Assembly: GCA_031278215.1 (NCBI GenBank)
Contig: JAITKV010000026.1
Location: 1-64,000 of the forward strand
Source: Spirochaetaceae bacterium
Lineage (GTDB): Bacteria > Spirochaetota > Spirochaetia > Treponematales > Breznakiellaceae
DNA: 64,000 nt
Direction of reading: 5' to 3'
A program made the translations under genes and the position numbers. Of this stretch, positions 8,215 through 16,613 are shown piece by piece (within the stretch, counting starts at the first letter, position 1; every line of letters starts with the position of its first letter). Below the pieces are notes generated by a model. It ran no database searches. It was not told the origin of the DNA and saw only the letters and a program-made list of their open reading frames with translations.

Positions 8215-9752
8215 CTCGTTCCCCCGTCTTGTTCAAGGGGATCATGGGCGCCGTACAAAACGCGGCAGTCTTTTACGGATGCTTCAAAGATTTCCTTTCC
8301 CGGATCCCTGCCGCCGTAGGCAAAAGAAGTCCAGCGGCGTATAAAGCTTTCCAGAATTCCGGCTTGAATGTCCGGTTTGCCCCGTGCCAGGGCCAGGGCT
8401 TCGTATTCGGTGGTTTCGTCCGAAAGGGGCAGGCCCCGGCGGATCAATACGGCCATGAAGGCCCTTAGGCAGCAGGCCCATCCTTCCCGAATCCGGCCCT
8501 CCCCATAGAGGCGTTCCGCCTGTTCCAAAAGACTTTGGGGGTCCTCTTGGGGTTTTTTTGTCCGGCCCTCTAGGGCCCCCTGCTGTTTTCCGGTTTGGAA
8601 AAACCGCTTGTGCCGAAGGACCGTATAGGCCGATATGCCAAGCGCCGCGGCCAGGATTATTATTACCGCCACCCTAAGCGCCTTGCCGGAAAAATCCCCC
8701 GGGGGGGACCACCTAAACAGACCCCTGGAATTGGGTTTAAACCATAACTGCCGGGTTTGCTTATAGTACCCAAAGTCCGGCGAAGCAAGCACCTGGTCTA
8801 ATGCCGCCGATTCGGGGGCGGCCGTTTTTTCCGGTAGTAAAAGTTCCGCGGAAATTTCCTGCCCCCCGGGGGCTTCGGCTTCCGCGGCCTGGGGAAATAC
8901 AAAGGCCGTTCCCAGAAACAAAAACAAGCCCAGAAGCAGCCCCCGGGGGGCCCCCGGAGAGGGGTTTCCGGCGCCGGCGTTAAACGTGTCGATCCCCGGC
9001 AGCCCCTTTTTTTGGGTAATTTCTTTAAACAAAAGTTCTATATCCCAGCCTTCGGTTTCTATTCGGCTGTTGATGTAAAGCCCAAAGCCCATGCAGACAT
9101 ACAAAGATCCGATTAGGGTATGGTTTATTATAGAAAGGATGCTAAAACTACCGGTATACAGATCTATCACCGATATGCCGCCGGGAAATATTTGGGGAAA
9201 GAAGATTTGACCCATACTAAAAACAAAGGCAAATTCCCCCAGGCCCAGTATAATCTCCAGCCCCAGGCAAATAAGGGTAAGGGGAAGACCAAAGTCCAGG
9301 CCGTTTCTGCTTAAAAGCTGTTTTCGCTGGTACAGCTGGCGGCCCGTAAATTCCTCCAGTACCGTAACGGGCATTCGGGCGGAGCGGAAGGGAGAAAAGC
9401 GGCGCCAGAGGAGGTCGCCCGCAAGTCCCCGCCACAGGGTCCTGCCCAGACCCGTAAAGAGTTGTTTTACAGAAGCCCGGGGATTAAAGAAGCGGACCGA
9501 CACAACTTGAAGAACAAACCGATCCAGGAAAGGAAAAATCCACCAGAGCAAAAAGCTTTTGAACGAACCTTCCCCGGGTTCCTGGAACGGCAGCAGCTTA
9601 AGGATTAAAGCGCACAAACCAAAGGGGATGCTAAAGAATAAGAGTATGGGTTTCCAGTTTAAGCGCCAGAGGAGTATGCCCATGTCGGCGGCCTCCCAGC
9701 CGCTGCGGCGGCGAAGGGACACCGGTACGCCGGTCATAATTTTTCCGGTCAT
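8211..9752 (-). CDS. Membrane protein with C-terminal DUF4129-like domain
   Basis: 513 aa. The N-terminal half (30-250) has several transmembrane segments and a long loop. A hydrophobic stretch near 270-290 looks like an internal signal or TM helix (LLLGLFLFLGTAFVFPQAAEA), followed by a predicted extracytoplasmic segment and another helix near 360-380. The C-terminal 110 residues (LYGEGRIREGWACCLRAFM...; LSDETTEYEALAL) match the DUF4129 pattern. The start ATG overlaps the SpoIIM stop by 4 nt (ATGA). The long N-terminal membrane part is unusual for DUF4129 and could be a fusion of two ancestral genes. Confidence 0.68.
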   Translation of the reverse strand: MTGKIMTGVPVSLRRRSGWEAADMGILLWRLNWKPILLFFSIPFGLCALILKLLPFQEPGEGSFKSFLLWWIFPFLDRFVLQVVSVRFFNPRASVKQLFTGLGRTLWRGLAGDLLWRRFSPFRSARMPVTVLEEFTGRQLYQRKQLLSRNGLDFGLPLTLICLGLEIILGLGEFAFVFSMGQIFFPQIFPGGISVIDLYTGSFSILSIINHTLIGSLYVCMGFGLYINSRIETEGWDIELLFKEITQKKGLPGIDTFNAGAGNPSPGAPRGLLLGLFLFLGTAFVFPQAAEAEAPGGQEISAELLLPEKTAAPESAALDQVLASPDFGYYKQTRQLWFKPNSRGLFRWSPPGDFSGKALRVAVIIILAAALGISAYTVLRHKRFFQTGKQQGALEGRTKKPQEDPQSLLEQAERLYGEGRIREGWACCLRAFMAVLIRRGLPLSDETTEYEALALARGKPDIQAGILESFIRRWTSFAYGGRDPGKEIFEASVKDCRVLYGAHDPLEQDGGTR

Positions 9753-10705
9753 GTTTTTCTGCCCGAAAATACAAAATACAGGGTTAATAAAAAAATAATC
9801 CCCGCCCCCGTTCCGTACCGGAATATTTTGGGAATTTCATGCCGGGAAGACCAGAACGCTTCGATGGCCGCCGCTATTACCAGCATCAGGGCGCTTCCGG
9901 TGATGATCGGCAGGGCGGTTTTTCCCGCCTCCCGCAGGGATTCTCCCCGGCTTAATCCCCGGGTAATAAAAAGGCGGTACCCCAGGATAAAGCCTCCCTG
10001 GGCGGCAAAGATCAGCGCCGTAAGTTCAAAGCCCCCGTGGCCGATTATAAACGGAAAAAAAGTATCCTGGAATCCTGCATGAATTATATGGCCCGCGGCG
10101 GCCCCGATAAATATTCCGTTAAAGGCCAGTATAAAAAGACTGCCAATCCCCGCCAGGACCCCTCCTGCAAAGGATTGAAAGGCGATAGAAATGTTATTGT
10201 AAATATAATATCCGAACATGTCCGCGTCGGTGCTTACGTTTCTGGGGCTTAGGTAGTATTCCCCTTGGGGGTTATACATCTCTTCCAGGTTCATCACCGC
10301 TTGCGGGGGCAGCAGTTCGTAGACAAAACCGGGAAAGCGAAGGCAGCCCAGGGCGGTAAAAACCGCCAGCCCAAAAAAAATAAGGGAACAAGCCCCAAAA
10401 CTCCGCCAGTGGGCCCTCGCGGCCCGGGGAAAGGAGCGAAATATAAAATTTCCAAGGCCCTTCCAGGAAAAGGGCGCCCTTTCGTAGAGCAGCTGGTTCC
10501 CCTCTATGACAAGCCGGTTAAGCCTTTCAATCAGGGCCGGATCAAAACCATGGGAACGGGCGGTATTAAGATCCCCCGTAACCAGCCGGAACGCCCGGGG
10601 AAACCAGAAGGCCCTTTGCTTAAGCAGCTTTCCCCTGCGGCGGATAATCCGCTCCAGTTCTTTCCAGTCGTTTTCCCGCCGTTTGATAAAATTACCCTGG
10701 GTCAT
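9749..10705 (-). CDS. SpoIIM / DUF95 family integral membrane protein
   Basis: 318 aa from ATG 10705, chosen because it gives a 4-nt ATGA overlap with the upstream RDD gene; the longer ORF only adds a Gly/Arg-rich read-through of that gene. A soluble N-terminus (about 1-105) precedes at least five transmembrane segments. The block YYIYNNISIAFQSFAGG, followed by GIFIGAAAGHII and GHGGFELTAL, is typical of the stage II sporulation protein M family, which outside spore formers occurs in MoxR/RDD clusters. No sporulation is implied. It probably forms part of a membrane complex with RDD and DUF4129. Confidence 0.85.
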   Translation of the reverse strand: MTQGNFIKRRENDWKELERIIRRRGKLLKQRAFWFPRAFRLVTGDLNTARSHGFDPALIERLNRLVIEGNQLLYERAPFSWKGLGNFIFRSFPRAARAHWRSFGACSLIFFGLAVFTALGCLRFPGFVYELLPPQAVMNLEEMYNPQGEYYLSPRNVSTDADMFGYYIYNNISIAFQSFAGGVLAGIGSLFILAFNGIFIGAAAGHIIHAGFQDTFFPFIIGHGGFELTALIFAAQGGFILGYRLFITRGLSRGESLREAGKTALPIITGSALMLVIAAAIEAFWSSRHEIPKIFRYGTGAGIIFLLTLYFVFSGRKT

Positions 10706-11523
10706 GGGGTCTCCAGCGTCCTGGCTATGCCCAAAAGATACGCCGCCGGGCTTTCCCCGTTTTCCGGACCGGCGCCGGAATACCCTGCGGTCCCCGGCGC
10801 CGCCCAATTGTTTAAGGGGCCGGCGGAAGGGGCCTGGCCCTGTAAAAAAGACGCCAGGGGCCGGGCAATTTCTTCGGCCCGGCGGCGCTCCAGCAGCGGA
10901 TACCGCCGGGCAAACATCAAAATACCCTGTTTTTCCGCGTAACTTAACAGCCGCCGGGGAACAACGGGGGCAAATTTATTAAGCCCGGACATGGGGCCCC
11001 GCCGTTCCGGCGCCTGGGATTGCAGGGTATGGACAACCAGGGTGCCCCCCGCCCAGTCCCCCAGGCGGCGAAAACCAGGACTGGCGGCCATAAAAGTAAA
11101 GCCAATGATAAAAAGTCCCATAAAAGTGTCCACAAAGCGGAGCAGATTGCGGATAAGGGAAGAACCGGGATCGACCGGGAAACCGTCGCTGCGGACCACG
11201 CGGATCCCCATTATTTTTTTTCCCAGGCTTTGGCCCCGGAAAAAAAGCTCCCAAAAAACATGGAAAAACCAGTTTAGGACAAAGTAGAGAAGCTGTATAA
11301 ACCAGTTTCCCAGGACAAGAACACTACCGTTAAGCAGAAAAATGCCCAGCAGAATAAGGCCCAGAAAAATCTGATCGATCCCATAGGCCATGGCCCGGAT
11401 TAACAGTCCCGCGGGGTAGAGGACATATTCAATCCCTTCCGGAGTTTGTACCCGGAAAGCGGCGCCGTCTGCCCCGGTCCGGGGGGCCGGAAAACCGCCT
11501 TGGTTTGCAATTCTGGTTTTCAA
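10702..11523 (-). CDS. RDD family membrane protein
   Basis: 273 aa. The RDD domain spans about 35-170 with three transmembrane segments. Diagnostic residues are visible in RAMAYGIDQ, FFRGQSLGKKIMGIRVVRSDG and RNLLRFVD. A soluble C-terminal tail of about 100 residues follows. The start in the ORF track is TTG with no good ribosome site, and no ATG occurs before the first helix, so the true start is uncertain. It is the first gene of the leftward RDD-SpoIIM-DUF4129-DUF4350-MoxR-DUF58 run. RDD proteins are poorly characterised; some are ion transport-related. Confidence 0.82.
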   Translation of the reverse strand: MKTRIANQGGFPAPRTGADGAAFRVQTPEGIEYVLYPAGLLIRAMAYGIDQIFLGLILLGIFLLNGSVLVLGNWFIQLLYFVLNWFFHVFWELFFRGQSLGKKIMGIRVVRSDGFPVDPGSSLIRNLLRFVDTFMGLFIIGFTFMAASPGFRRLGDWAGGTLVVHTLQSQAPERRGPMSGLNKFAPVVPRRLLSYAEKQGILMFARRYPLLERRRAEEIARPLASFLQGQAPSAGPLNNWAAPGTAGYSGAGPENGESPAAYLLGIARTLETP

Positions 11524-11587
11524 GGTATTGTATTTTCAAATTTTTTTAAGGTTTTTACAAGCTTGGCGGGAAGATTCTTTCCGGGGG

Positions 11588-11611
11588 CCTCCCCGGAGGC
11601 CTCCGGGGAGG
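11588..11611. terminator. Perfect 24-bp GC palindrome downstream of the XRE gene
   Basis: CCTCCCCGGAGGCCTCCGGGGAGG is an exact dyad with no spacer. It lies 15 nt past the XRE stop and upstream of the RDD operon. There is no T-run on either side, so it may be a factor-assisted terminator or a cruciform or protein site rather than a classical terminator. Confidence 0.35.
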
Positions 11612-11626
11612 GTGGAATAAGGGGCG

Positions 11627-11965
11627 TTATGGTTCGTCTTCCTGCATTTTAACGAAGGTGGTAATGGTGTTTAAGATGTATTCCTGGTACTTTGGCTTAA
11701 GGCTGCTATAGAGGGCTATTAATTTGGTGTAGATCGTTTCTTTGTCTTCCGCAAATATTTCTCCGGTTCCGGTTCGCAGCCAGGTGTCGTTTACGTTAAA
11801 GGAATCGCAGATCAACTTGATGGTGCGATCGTTAACGATCCGTTTTTCGGTCTCTATACAGGCAAGCTGCCCCGCAGAGACGGTGATAATGCTGGAAAAT
11901 TCATTCTGGGTAAGCTTAAGGACTTTTCTTAGCTTCCTAACGCGCTGATTTACTGTGTCTTCCAT
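11627..11965 (-). CDS. XRE-family helix-turn-helix regulator
   Basis: 112 aa from ATG 11965; the ORF track starts 12 codons earlier at TTG, which adds only a non-conserved hydrophobic stretch. Residues about 5-60 form a Cro/C1-type HTH (RVRKLRKVLKLTQNEFSSI; VSAGQLACIETEKR) and end with the NDTWLRTGTGEIF motif typical of small phage-like or orphan XRE regulators. The C-terminal 40 residues form a helical dimerisation-like tail. It stands alone beside a tRNA gene. No integrase, toxin or phage gene is nearby, so it reads as an orphan regulator. Confidence 0.85.
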   Translation of the reverse strand: MEDTVNQRVRKLRKVLKLTQNEFSSIITVSAGQLACIETEKRIVNDRTIKLICDSFNVNDTWLRTGTGEIFAEDKETIYTKLIALYSSLKPKYQEYILNTITTFVKMQEDEP

Positions 11966-12010
11966 AAAGATAATAGTACTAAAAAAATACCCGGCAATCA
12001 AATAAATTTA

Positions 12011-12055
12011 TAGGCGATTTACCGGAACCCCTTTAATTTTAAACCGGATCGCCTA
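12011..12055 (-). terminator. Terminator-like hairpin downstream of tRNA-Thr
   Basis: TAGGCGAT (12011-12018) pairs with ATCGCCTA (12048-12055), extended by CCGG/CCGG after a 3-nt bulge. Read leftward it is about 40 nt after the tRNA 3' end and is followed by a T-rich stretch (TAAATTTATT), fitting an intrinsic terminator for the tRNA. It could also insulate the XRE gene. Confidence 0.55.
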
Positions 12056-12094
12056 AAAAGAGCTGCGGGGTTGTATCAAAATGACCCGCTTTTT

Positions 12095-12167
12095 AGCCAA
12101 AGTGGAGAATCGAACTCCAGACCTGTGCATTACGAGTGCGCCGCTCTGCCAACTGAGCTACTTTGGC
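12095..12167 (-). tRNA. tRNA-Thr (anticodon CGU)
   Basis: 73 nt with no encoded CCA. On the minus strand the acceptor GCCAAAG pairs with CTTTGGC. The D-arm is GCTC/GAGC, the T-arm TGGAG/CTCCA with a TTCGATT loop, and the anticodon loop CTCGTAA gives CGU (12132-12134), reading ACG. The anticodon stem has one mismatched pair (28-42). The discriminator base is U. Confidence 0.93.
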
Positions 12168-12226
12168 GTATTTTTGGACTATACAGAAAAAAAAAGCCAA
12201 ATTCAAGGGAAAATTTGACTGATCCC

Positions 12227-12255
12227 TTGACACTTTTTATTTTGAGATATACGAT
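12227..12255 (+). promoter_or_regulatory. Likely cfpA promoter
   Basis: TTGACA (12227-12232) is followed 17 nt later by TACGAT (12250-12255). A perfect -35 with an acceptable -10 lies about 45 nt upstream of a strong GGAAGG ribosome site and the cfpA ATG. An alternative -10, TATACT at 12256, is too far away. Confidence 0.5.
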
Positions 12256-12307
12256 TATACTCTGGATGTAAAACTATTCACAATTCTTAATACAAAGGAA
12301 GGAAAAT

Positions 12308-14350
12308 ATGGGAAGCATAGACCTGCCTAAAAGCCCTAATGTGTTTCATCCCGAGAAACCGAGCGCCGTTGGTTCAAGGAACTCCCTGGCCCAGGAATAC
12401 AGGGATCAGCAAGCCGAGGTGAACCAGCTTTTGGAGGAAGAAACCAATAAAGTTGTCCACCATATCATCTCAAAACTCCCCAAAGATACCCTTGAACGCA
12501 TCGATGTCATGGGCGGTCTAAAGGAAAAAATCTACAACTACTTTAATCAAAACTACCAGAACATGTTTAACCGTTACATAGTAACGAGTGAAGACGAGAT
12601 GATTAAAAAGGTCCGGAATTTCATTGATAAAGAGGAAACCAAAGTTCTGGCCCGGTATACGCCTAAAGAGGTTGCCAACCTTCTTGACGAAGTAGGGGGC
12701 GCGGACAAGTTCAATACCGGTGAAATCGAAAAATCCATGATTAATATGTACGGTCACCTGCAGGGTCATGTCCAGCGGGGCGTCAACGATCTGGAAAACT
12801 TAACCAACAGTATTTTACGGCAAAAGACCGATACCGGCGCTTTTATCCGGGGCGAAAATGCGTATTCGATTGTAAAATGCGCTTTTAAAGACAACCTGTT
12901 TAAGCCCAAGGCTGTAACGGACGTAAAACTTTCCGTCAACATCCTTGATTCAGAGCTTATCAGCCCGATTTTCCACTATCAGGTAACGGTGGAATACCTT
13001 ATCAAAGAGCTGCTTTCCAAGTACATCATCGAAATGATCGATAAGGACATAGAGCGGCTTAAAGACGAGCGGATCGATCAGGGCCTGGAAGAACTTACGG
13101 ACAGCGAGATTATCTTTACCAAAATGGGTAAGATTGAACGCTATACCGACGACAATATGGACGATCCTAAGTCCAAGCGCTATTCCTTGGTGGCCAAGAA
13201 CATCATGGACCGGCTTTCCGGTCTGCGGGCCGAAATAGATCCCGCCGAGTATGATCAGCTTAATATCCGGGAAAATCTTAAAAAGATTGTCGATATTGAA
13301 AATATCCGGACCCGGGGCTTTAATACCGCCGTTAATTCCATTACTTCAATTCTGGACACCTCCAAAATGGGGTACCAGTACATTGAAAACTTTAAAAACG
13401 CCCGGGAATTGGTGGTGCGGGAATATGAAGATACCGATGCGGCGCAGCTGCCCGACGAACGGTACCAGGTTAGAATGCGCTATTACGATTCTGCCCAGCT
13501 TATCGAAGAACGAAAGGCGTACGATGTGCAGATGAAGAGCTTTGAAAACGAAGTTCAACATCTTTGGGACGTACTTTTGGTAATCTATGAAAACGCCAAA
13601 CCCGCTTTTAAGGTTACCGACTTTAAAGACCTGGCCGATAAAAACAGAAAGAAAATTCGCAAGGAAATTAAGGCCAAGACCGGGGAGCCCCTGTACGAGG
13701 ATATTGCCAAGGTCTGGGACGAAATTACCTTTATTAAGACCGGCGAAACCGAGGTCGAAAGGATGAACAGGACCTATGTTTACGAAAAAAACAAGGTCCA
13801 TCAAAAGATTATCCTTATGCGGAACAAGATGAAGGCCATGTACGACTACCGGTACCCCGTTGAACGGCGGGTCATGGAAGACAGGCTTGGAGAACTGGAG
13901 CGGGAATTTAACAAGTTTGATTATATGATCAACCCCTACCACATTCAGCCCGGACTGCTTCTTGATGTTGACATTACCTCCCTTAAGCGGAAGAAAGTTA
14001 CCCTTAACGGAATGGCGAATGTGCTGAATGAATTCCTCCATGGCGTTTCCAAGGGCTTCCAGGATGCGGCTTTTGCATCCTTTAGCCGCCGCCGGTCCAC
14101 CATTCGGGAAGATATTGCCCAGTCCTTTGCCGATTCTGGAGCGGATGAGGCTTCTCAGGCGTCTGTTTCCCAGGCCCCTGCCCAAGCGTACCTGGACATG
14201 CTTAATAGCGATGAAAGCACCGCGTTGGTCCCCGGTAAGGCGGCAAAATCGGGCCGCGGCAGGCCGGCGGCTGCTAAGCCTAAGCGGAGCGGCGGCGGAA
14301 AGGGCCGTGCACGGTCCGGCGGCGGTCGCGGCCGCATACGGCAGATATAG
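12308..14350 (+). CDS. cfpA: Cytoplasmic filament protein CfpA
   Basis: 680 aa, matching the roughly 680-residue CfpA that builds the ribbon of cytoplasmic filaments running the length of treponeme cells beneath the flagella. The protein is predicted helical and charged, with long coiled-coil-prone stretches (about 20-120, 240-300, 390-560) and no signal peptide or TM segment. The last 35 residues are Lys/Arg/Gly-rich with a GRGRP AT-hook-like core and SGGG repeats, suggesting a nucleic-acid-binding tail. A strong ribosome site (AAGGAAGG) and promoter support high expression. In T. denticola, cfpA loss causes division and DNA-packing defects (established knowledge). Terminator hairpins follow. 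Confidence 0.93.
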   Translation: MGSIDLPKSPNVFHPEKPSAVGSRNSLAQEYRDQQAEVNQLLEEETNKVVHHIISKLPKDTLERIDVMGGLKEKIYNYFNQNYQNMFNRYIVTSEDEMIKKVRNFIDKEETKVLARYTPKEVANLLDEVGGADKFNTGEIEKSMINMYGHLQGHVQRGVNDLENLTNSILRQKTDTGAFIRGENAYSIVKCAFKDNLFKPKAVTDVKLSVNILDSELISPIFHYQVTVEYLIKELLSKYIIEMIDKDIERLKDERIDQGLEELTDSEIIFTKMGKIERYTDDNMDDPKSKRYSLVAKNIMDRLSGLRAEIDPAEYDQLNIRENLKKIVDIENIRTRGFNTAVNSITSILDTSKMGYQYIENFKNARELVVREYEDTDAAQLPDERYQVRMRYYDSAQLIEERKAYDVQMKSFENEVQHLWDVLLVIYENAKPAFKVTDFKDLADKNRKKIRKEIKAKTGEPLYEDIAKVWDEITFIKTGETEVERMNRTYVYEKNKVHQKIILMRNKMKAMYDYRYPVERRVMEDRLGELEREFNKFDYMINPYHIQPGLLLDVDITSLKRKKVTLNGMANVLNEFLHGVSKGFQDAAFASFSRRRSTIREDIAQSFADSGADEASQASVSQAPAQAYLDMLNSDESTALVPGKAAKSGRGRPAAAKPKRSGGGKGRARSGGGRGRIRQI

Positions 14351-14359
14351 TTCAAAGCC

Positions 14360-14386
14360 GTACCGGGCGTGCAAAATGCCCGGTAC
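14360..14386 (+). terminator. Hairpin after cfpA
   Basis: GTACCGGGC (14360-14368) and GCCCGGTAC (14378-14386) form a perfect 9-bp stem with a 9-nt loop, 10 nt after the cfpA stop. A weakly T-rich tail (CCTTGTTT) follows. Probable intrinsic terminator. Confidence 0.65.
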
Positions 14387-14421
14387 CCTTGTTTACAGAA
14401 ACCGTATAAGTATGGTGTATA

Positions 14422-14465
14422 AAACGGCCAGGCATGGAATCGGCGGATTCCCTGCCTGGCCGTTT
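14422..14465. terminator. Long bidirectional hairpin (AAACGGCCAGGCA / TGCCTGGCCGTTT)
   Basis: A 13-bp outer stem and a 6-bp inner stem (GGAATC/GATTCC, loop GGCG) are interrupted by a single T-C mismatch. A-run and T-run flanks on the two sides suit termination in both directions, for cfpA rightward and the nitroreductase remnant leftward. Confidence 0.65.
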
Positions 14466-14569
14466 CGCGTTATGCCCGGATATTCCGGAAACGCCCTGGG
14501 GTTTTGGGGGCTTTCGGAAGTCCGGGGTTTTAGGAAGTTTTGCCAAAAACCTACTGGTGCAACAGGCCC

Positions 14570-14804
14570 CTAGCGTATTTTAACGGTGTATCCTTTTTTT
14601 CGGGGTTTGGGCTGCGGGTTTTCCGTTCCGTACCCAAGGATCACGTGTCCTATCCCGGTGTACGCATCCGGATCCAGCCCCCATGCCGGTGGGGGCATAG
14701 GTTCCCGCTTCAAGAACGGCGTCCAGTTCTTCATCGGTAATCTGTTCCGCCTTGTAACTCCGAATGCTTCTTCGGGTTTTTAGATCCTCCAAAGTTGTTT
14801 TCAT
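14570..14804 (-). pseudogene. Nitroreductase-family remnant with internal deletion and frameshift
   Basis: Starting at ATG 14804 behind GAGGAGG, the first 40 codons read the classical nitroreductase N-terminus (TRRSIRSYK, LDAVLEAGTYAPTG). The frame then runs into nonsense. In the +1-shifted frame the following 30 codons read a proper C-terminus (YTGIGHVILGYG, PQPKPRKKGYTVKIR) ending at TAG 14570-14572. About 100 middle residues, including most FMN contacts, are missing. The simplest reading is one internal deletion that also shifted frame. The intact ribosome site suggests a short peptide may still be made. A second, exported nitroreductase-like gene exists at 28699. Confidence 0.75.
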
Positions 14805-14872
14805 GTGGGCCTCCTCAGCCAACCGGGTTGTTGAATAAGTCTAGGCCATGCTATTTTGGCCTGTATTGGGGT

Positions 14873-15163
14873 TTACCGTTTTTCTTTTACCTTTTCTTTT
14901 TCTTTGGTAATTTTCTGTTCAAGTTTATCCATCAGTTTATCTACCGCAGGATTAAGATCGAAGTCGTGCTCTTTTATATGAATCGAAACGCCCCAGCGAA
15001 AATTAACCGTGGCTTCGGCGGAAAAATCCTTATCCTTGGTAAGGGTAATTAGAAGATCCACAATCATATTTTCTGCATTGTGGATCCGGGCAATTTTTTT
15101 ATCCAGATAATCCTTAGAATCGTCCCGTAATGTAAAATGGACTGCTTTAATATCAATGTTCAT
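14873..15163 (-). CDS. hpf: Ribosome hibernation promoting factor (short HPF/RaiA type)
   Basis: 96 aa, the short form of the family. The sigma54-modulation/S30AE fold is seen in MNIDIKAVHFTLRDDSKDYL at the start, a central TKDKDFSAEATVNF strand, and a basic C-terminal helix (KLMDKLEQKITKEKEKVKEKR). Family members bind the 30S decoding centre and inactivate ribosomes in stationary phase. A strong AGGAGGAGG ribosome site lies before the ATG. It follows rpoN by 18 nt, the same rpoN-hpf order seen in many bacteria. Confidence 0.9.
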   Translation of the reverse strand: MNIDIKAVHFTLRDDSKDYLDKKIARIHNAENMIVDLLITLTKDKDFSAEATVNFRWGVSIHIKEHDFDLNPAVDKLMDKLEQKITKEKEKVKEKR

Positions 15164-15181
15164 AATGCCTCCTCCTATGGT

Positions 15182-16540
15182 TTAGCGGGTATATGATGAA
15201 CCCAGATCAAGTTCATTCCGGTACTTTGTTACGGTGCGCCTTGCCAGGGATATTTCCCTTTCGGCAAGAAGGCCCGTTAATTCCTGGTCCGACAGGTTCC
15301 GTTTTTCGGTGCAAATAATTTCTTTTAATATCTGTTTAACCCCCTCTTTGGAAAACCGGGACCCCTGGGAACCGCCGCCGGTAATAGAATTTGAAAAAAA
15401 ATAACGCAGTTCGTAAAGCCCCCATTCGGTTTGCATGTACTTGCTGTTGGCGGTTCGGGAAATGGTGGTTTCGTGGACCCCCAGTTCCCCCGCGATGTCC
15501 CTCAGGGTTAGAGGGGCCAGATACTTTGGCCCCCGGATAAAAAAGGAGCGCTGAAATTCAACAATCGCGCTGGCCACTCTTAGCAGCGTGTAGTTCCGCT
15601 GGTTAATGGACTGGATAAACCACCGGGCCTCTCTGATATTTTCCCGGACAAAATCCCTGGCGGCCTTGCCGGATTGTTTTTTATTGCCAGATAGTTTTAT
15701 AAAAAAAGGATTTATTCCCAGGATGGGTATTTCTTCTTTATTAAGAAAAATGGCAAATTCCCCGTTTTTTTGTTGAACCTCCACGTCGGGGATCGCATAC
15801 CGGGTTTCCCCGGAATTGAACTGCCTTCCGGGAAAAGGGGAAAGTTCTTCCTGTATGCGGCTATAACAAGACCGCAGCTGATCCCCGGTGCAGCCCAGAA
15901 TTTGCGAAATTTCCGAAAAATTCCCCCGTTCCAGGTCTTCCAGGTAATTTAGGGCCCGTTCCATAAACACCGGGACGTGGGGAAGCAGGCGGGCCTGGAC
16001 CCGCAAAGATTCTTTATAGTCGGCGGTGCAGGCGCCGGGGGGGTCCAGGGAACGGACCAGCTTTAGGGCGTCTTCGATTTTGGCGGGATTTTCGTTCTTA
16101 AGAAAGCTTTCGGGGGCTTCCTTGTGAAAACCGTCGTCGTCAAGGTTTTGGATAAGGAGTTCCCCGATGCGGCGTACTTCGCCGTCTGCCGTTTCCAGGG
16201 CCAATTGCCATAAAAGGTGTTCTTGCAGGGTTTCGGGCCGGGAAATAACCCCCTCCAGAAACTGGCGCTGCCGATCCTCGTCTGCGGACCCCCGGGGGAT
16301 AAAGCCCGAATCGGAAGAAGCCTCAAAGTAATCGTCCTCTTCCCGGGGAAAAGATGCCGCCGCGTCCAGCGAAAGCGTTTTTGGCTCTGCCAGTACCTCC
16401 AGGGCGGGGTTTTTTTCGAGCTCCTCATCAATCTTTTCCCGAAGATCCATAACGGATAGTTCCATAAGTTTTATGGATTGGAACAATTGGGGGCTCATTT
16501 TGAGTTTTTGTTCTTGAGTCAAAGCCTGACGCTGAAGCAT
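15182..16540 (-). CDS. rpoN: RNA polymerase sigma-54 factor
   Basis: 452 aa from the ATG giving MLQRQALTQEQKLKMSPQL, the standard sigma54 N-terminus. An in-frame ATG five codons earlier (16555) is an alternative; the ORF track's longer start is unlikely. Region I (1-50) is the glutamine-rich activator-contact domain. A core-binding domain lies mid-protein, followed by a HTH (TLRDIAGELGVHETTISRTA) that contacts the -12 element. The RpoN box ARRTVTKYR near the C-terminus reads the -24 element. Transcription from it requires AAA+ enhancer-binding proteins, none of which is in this window. Downstream hpf is probably co-transcribed. Confidence 0.95.
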   Translation of the reverse strand: MLQRQALTQEQKLKMSPQLFQSIKLMELSVMDLREKIDEELEKNPALEVLAEPKTLSLDAAASFPREEDDYFEASSDSGFIPRGSADEDRQRQFLEGVISRPETLQEHLLWQLALETADGEVRRIGELLIQNLDDDGFHKEAPESFLKNENPAKIEDALKLVRSLDPPGACTADYKESLRVQARLLPHVPVFMERALNYLEDLERGNFSEISQILGCTGDQLRSCYSRIQEELSPFPGRQFNSGETRYAIPDVEVQQKNGEFAIFLNKEEIPILGINPFFIKLSGNKKQSGKAARDFVRENIREARWFIQSINQRNYTLLRVASAIVEFQRSFFIRGPKYLAPLTLRDIAGELGVHETTISRTANSKYMQTEWGLYELRYFFSNSITGGGSQGSRFSKEGVKQILKEIICTEKRNLSDQELTGLLAEREISLARRTVTKYRNELDLGSSYTR

Positions 16541-16613
16541 ACTTAAAACTATCATTCCAGGGTGGTGTCTTGTCAAGAATTCAAAACCGCAGGCCGATAA
16601 AGATAATATCCCT

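Noticed and set aside
9749-10705. SpoIIM and SpoIID homologues as a sign of sporulation
   Set aside because: Both families are widespread in non-spore-formers. No other sporulation genes occur here and the CfpA marker points to a spirochaete.
11627-12167. XRE regulator beside a tRNA gene as the edge of an integrated element
   Set aside because: No integrase, no second attachment copy of the tRNA end, no phage or plasmid genes, and the neighbours are core genes such as cfpA and rpoN.
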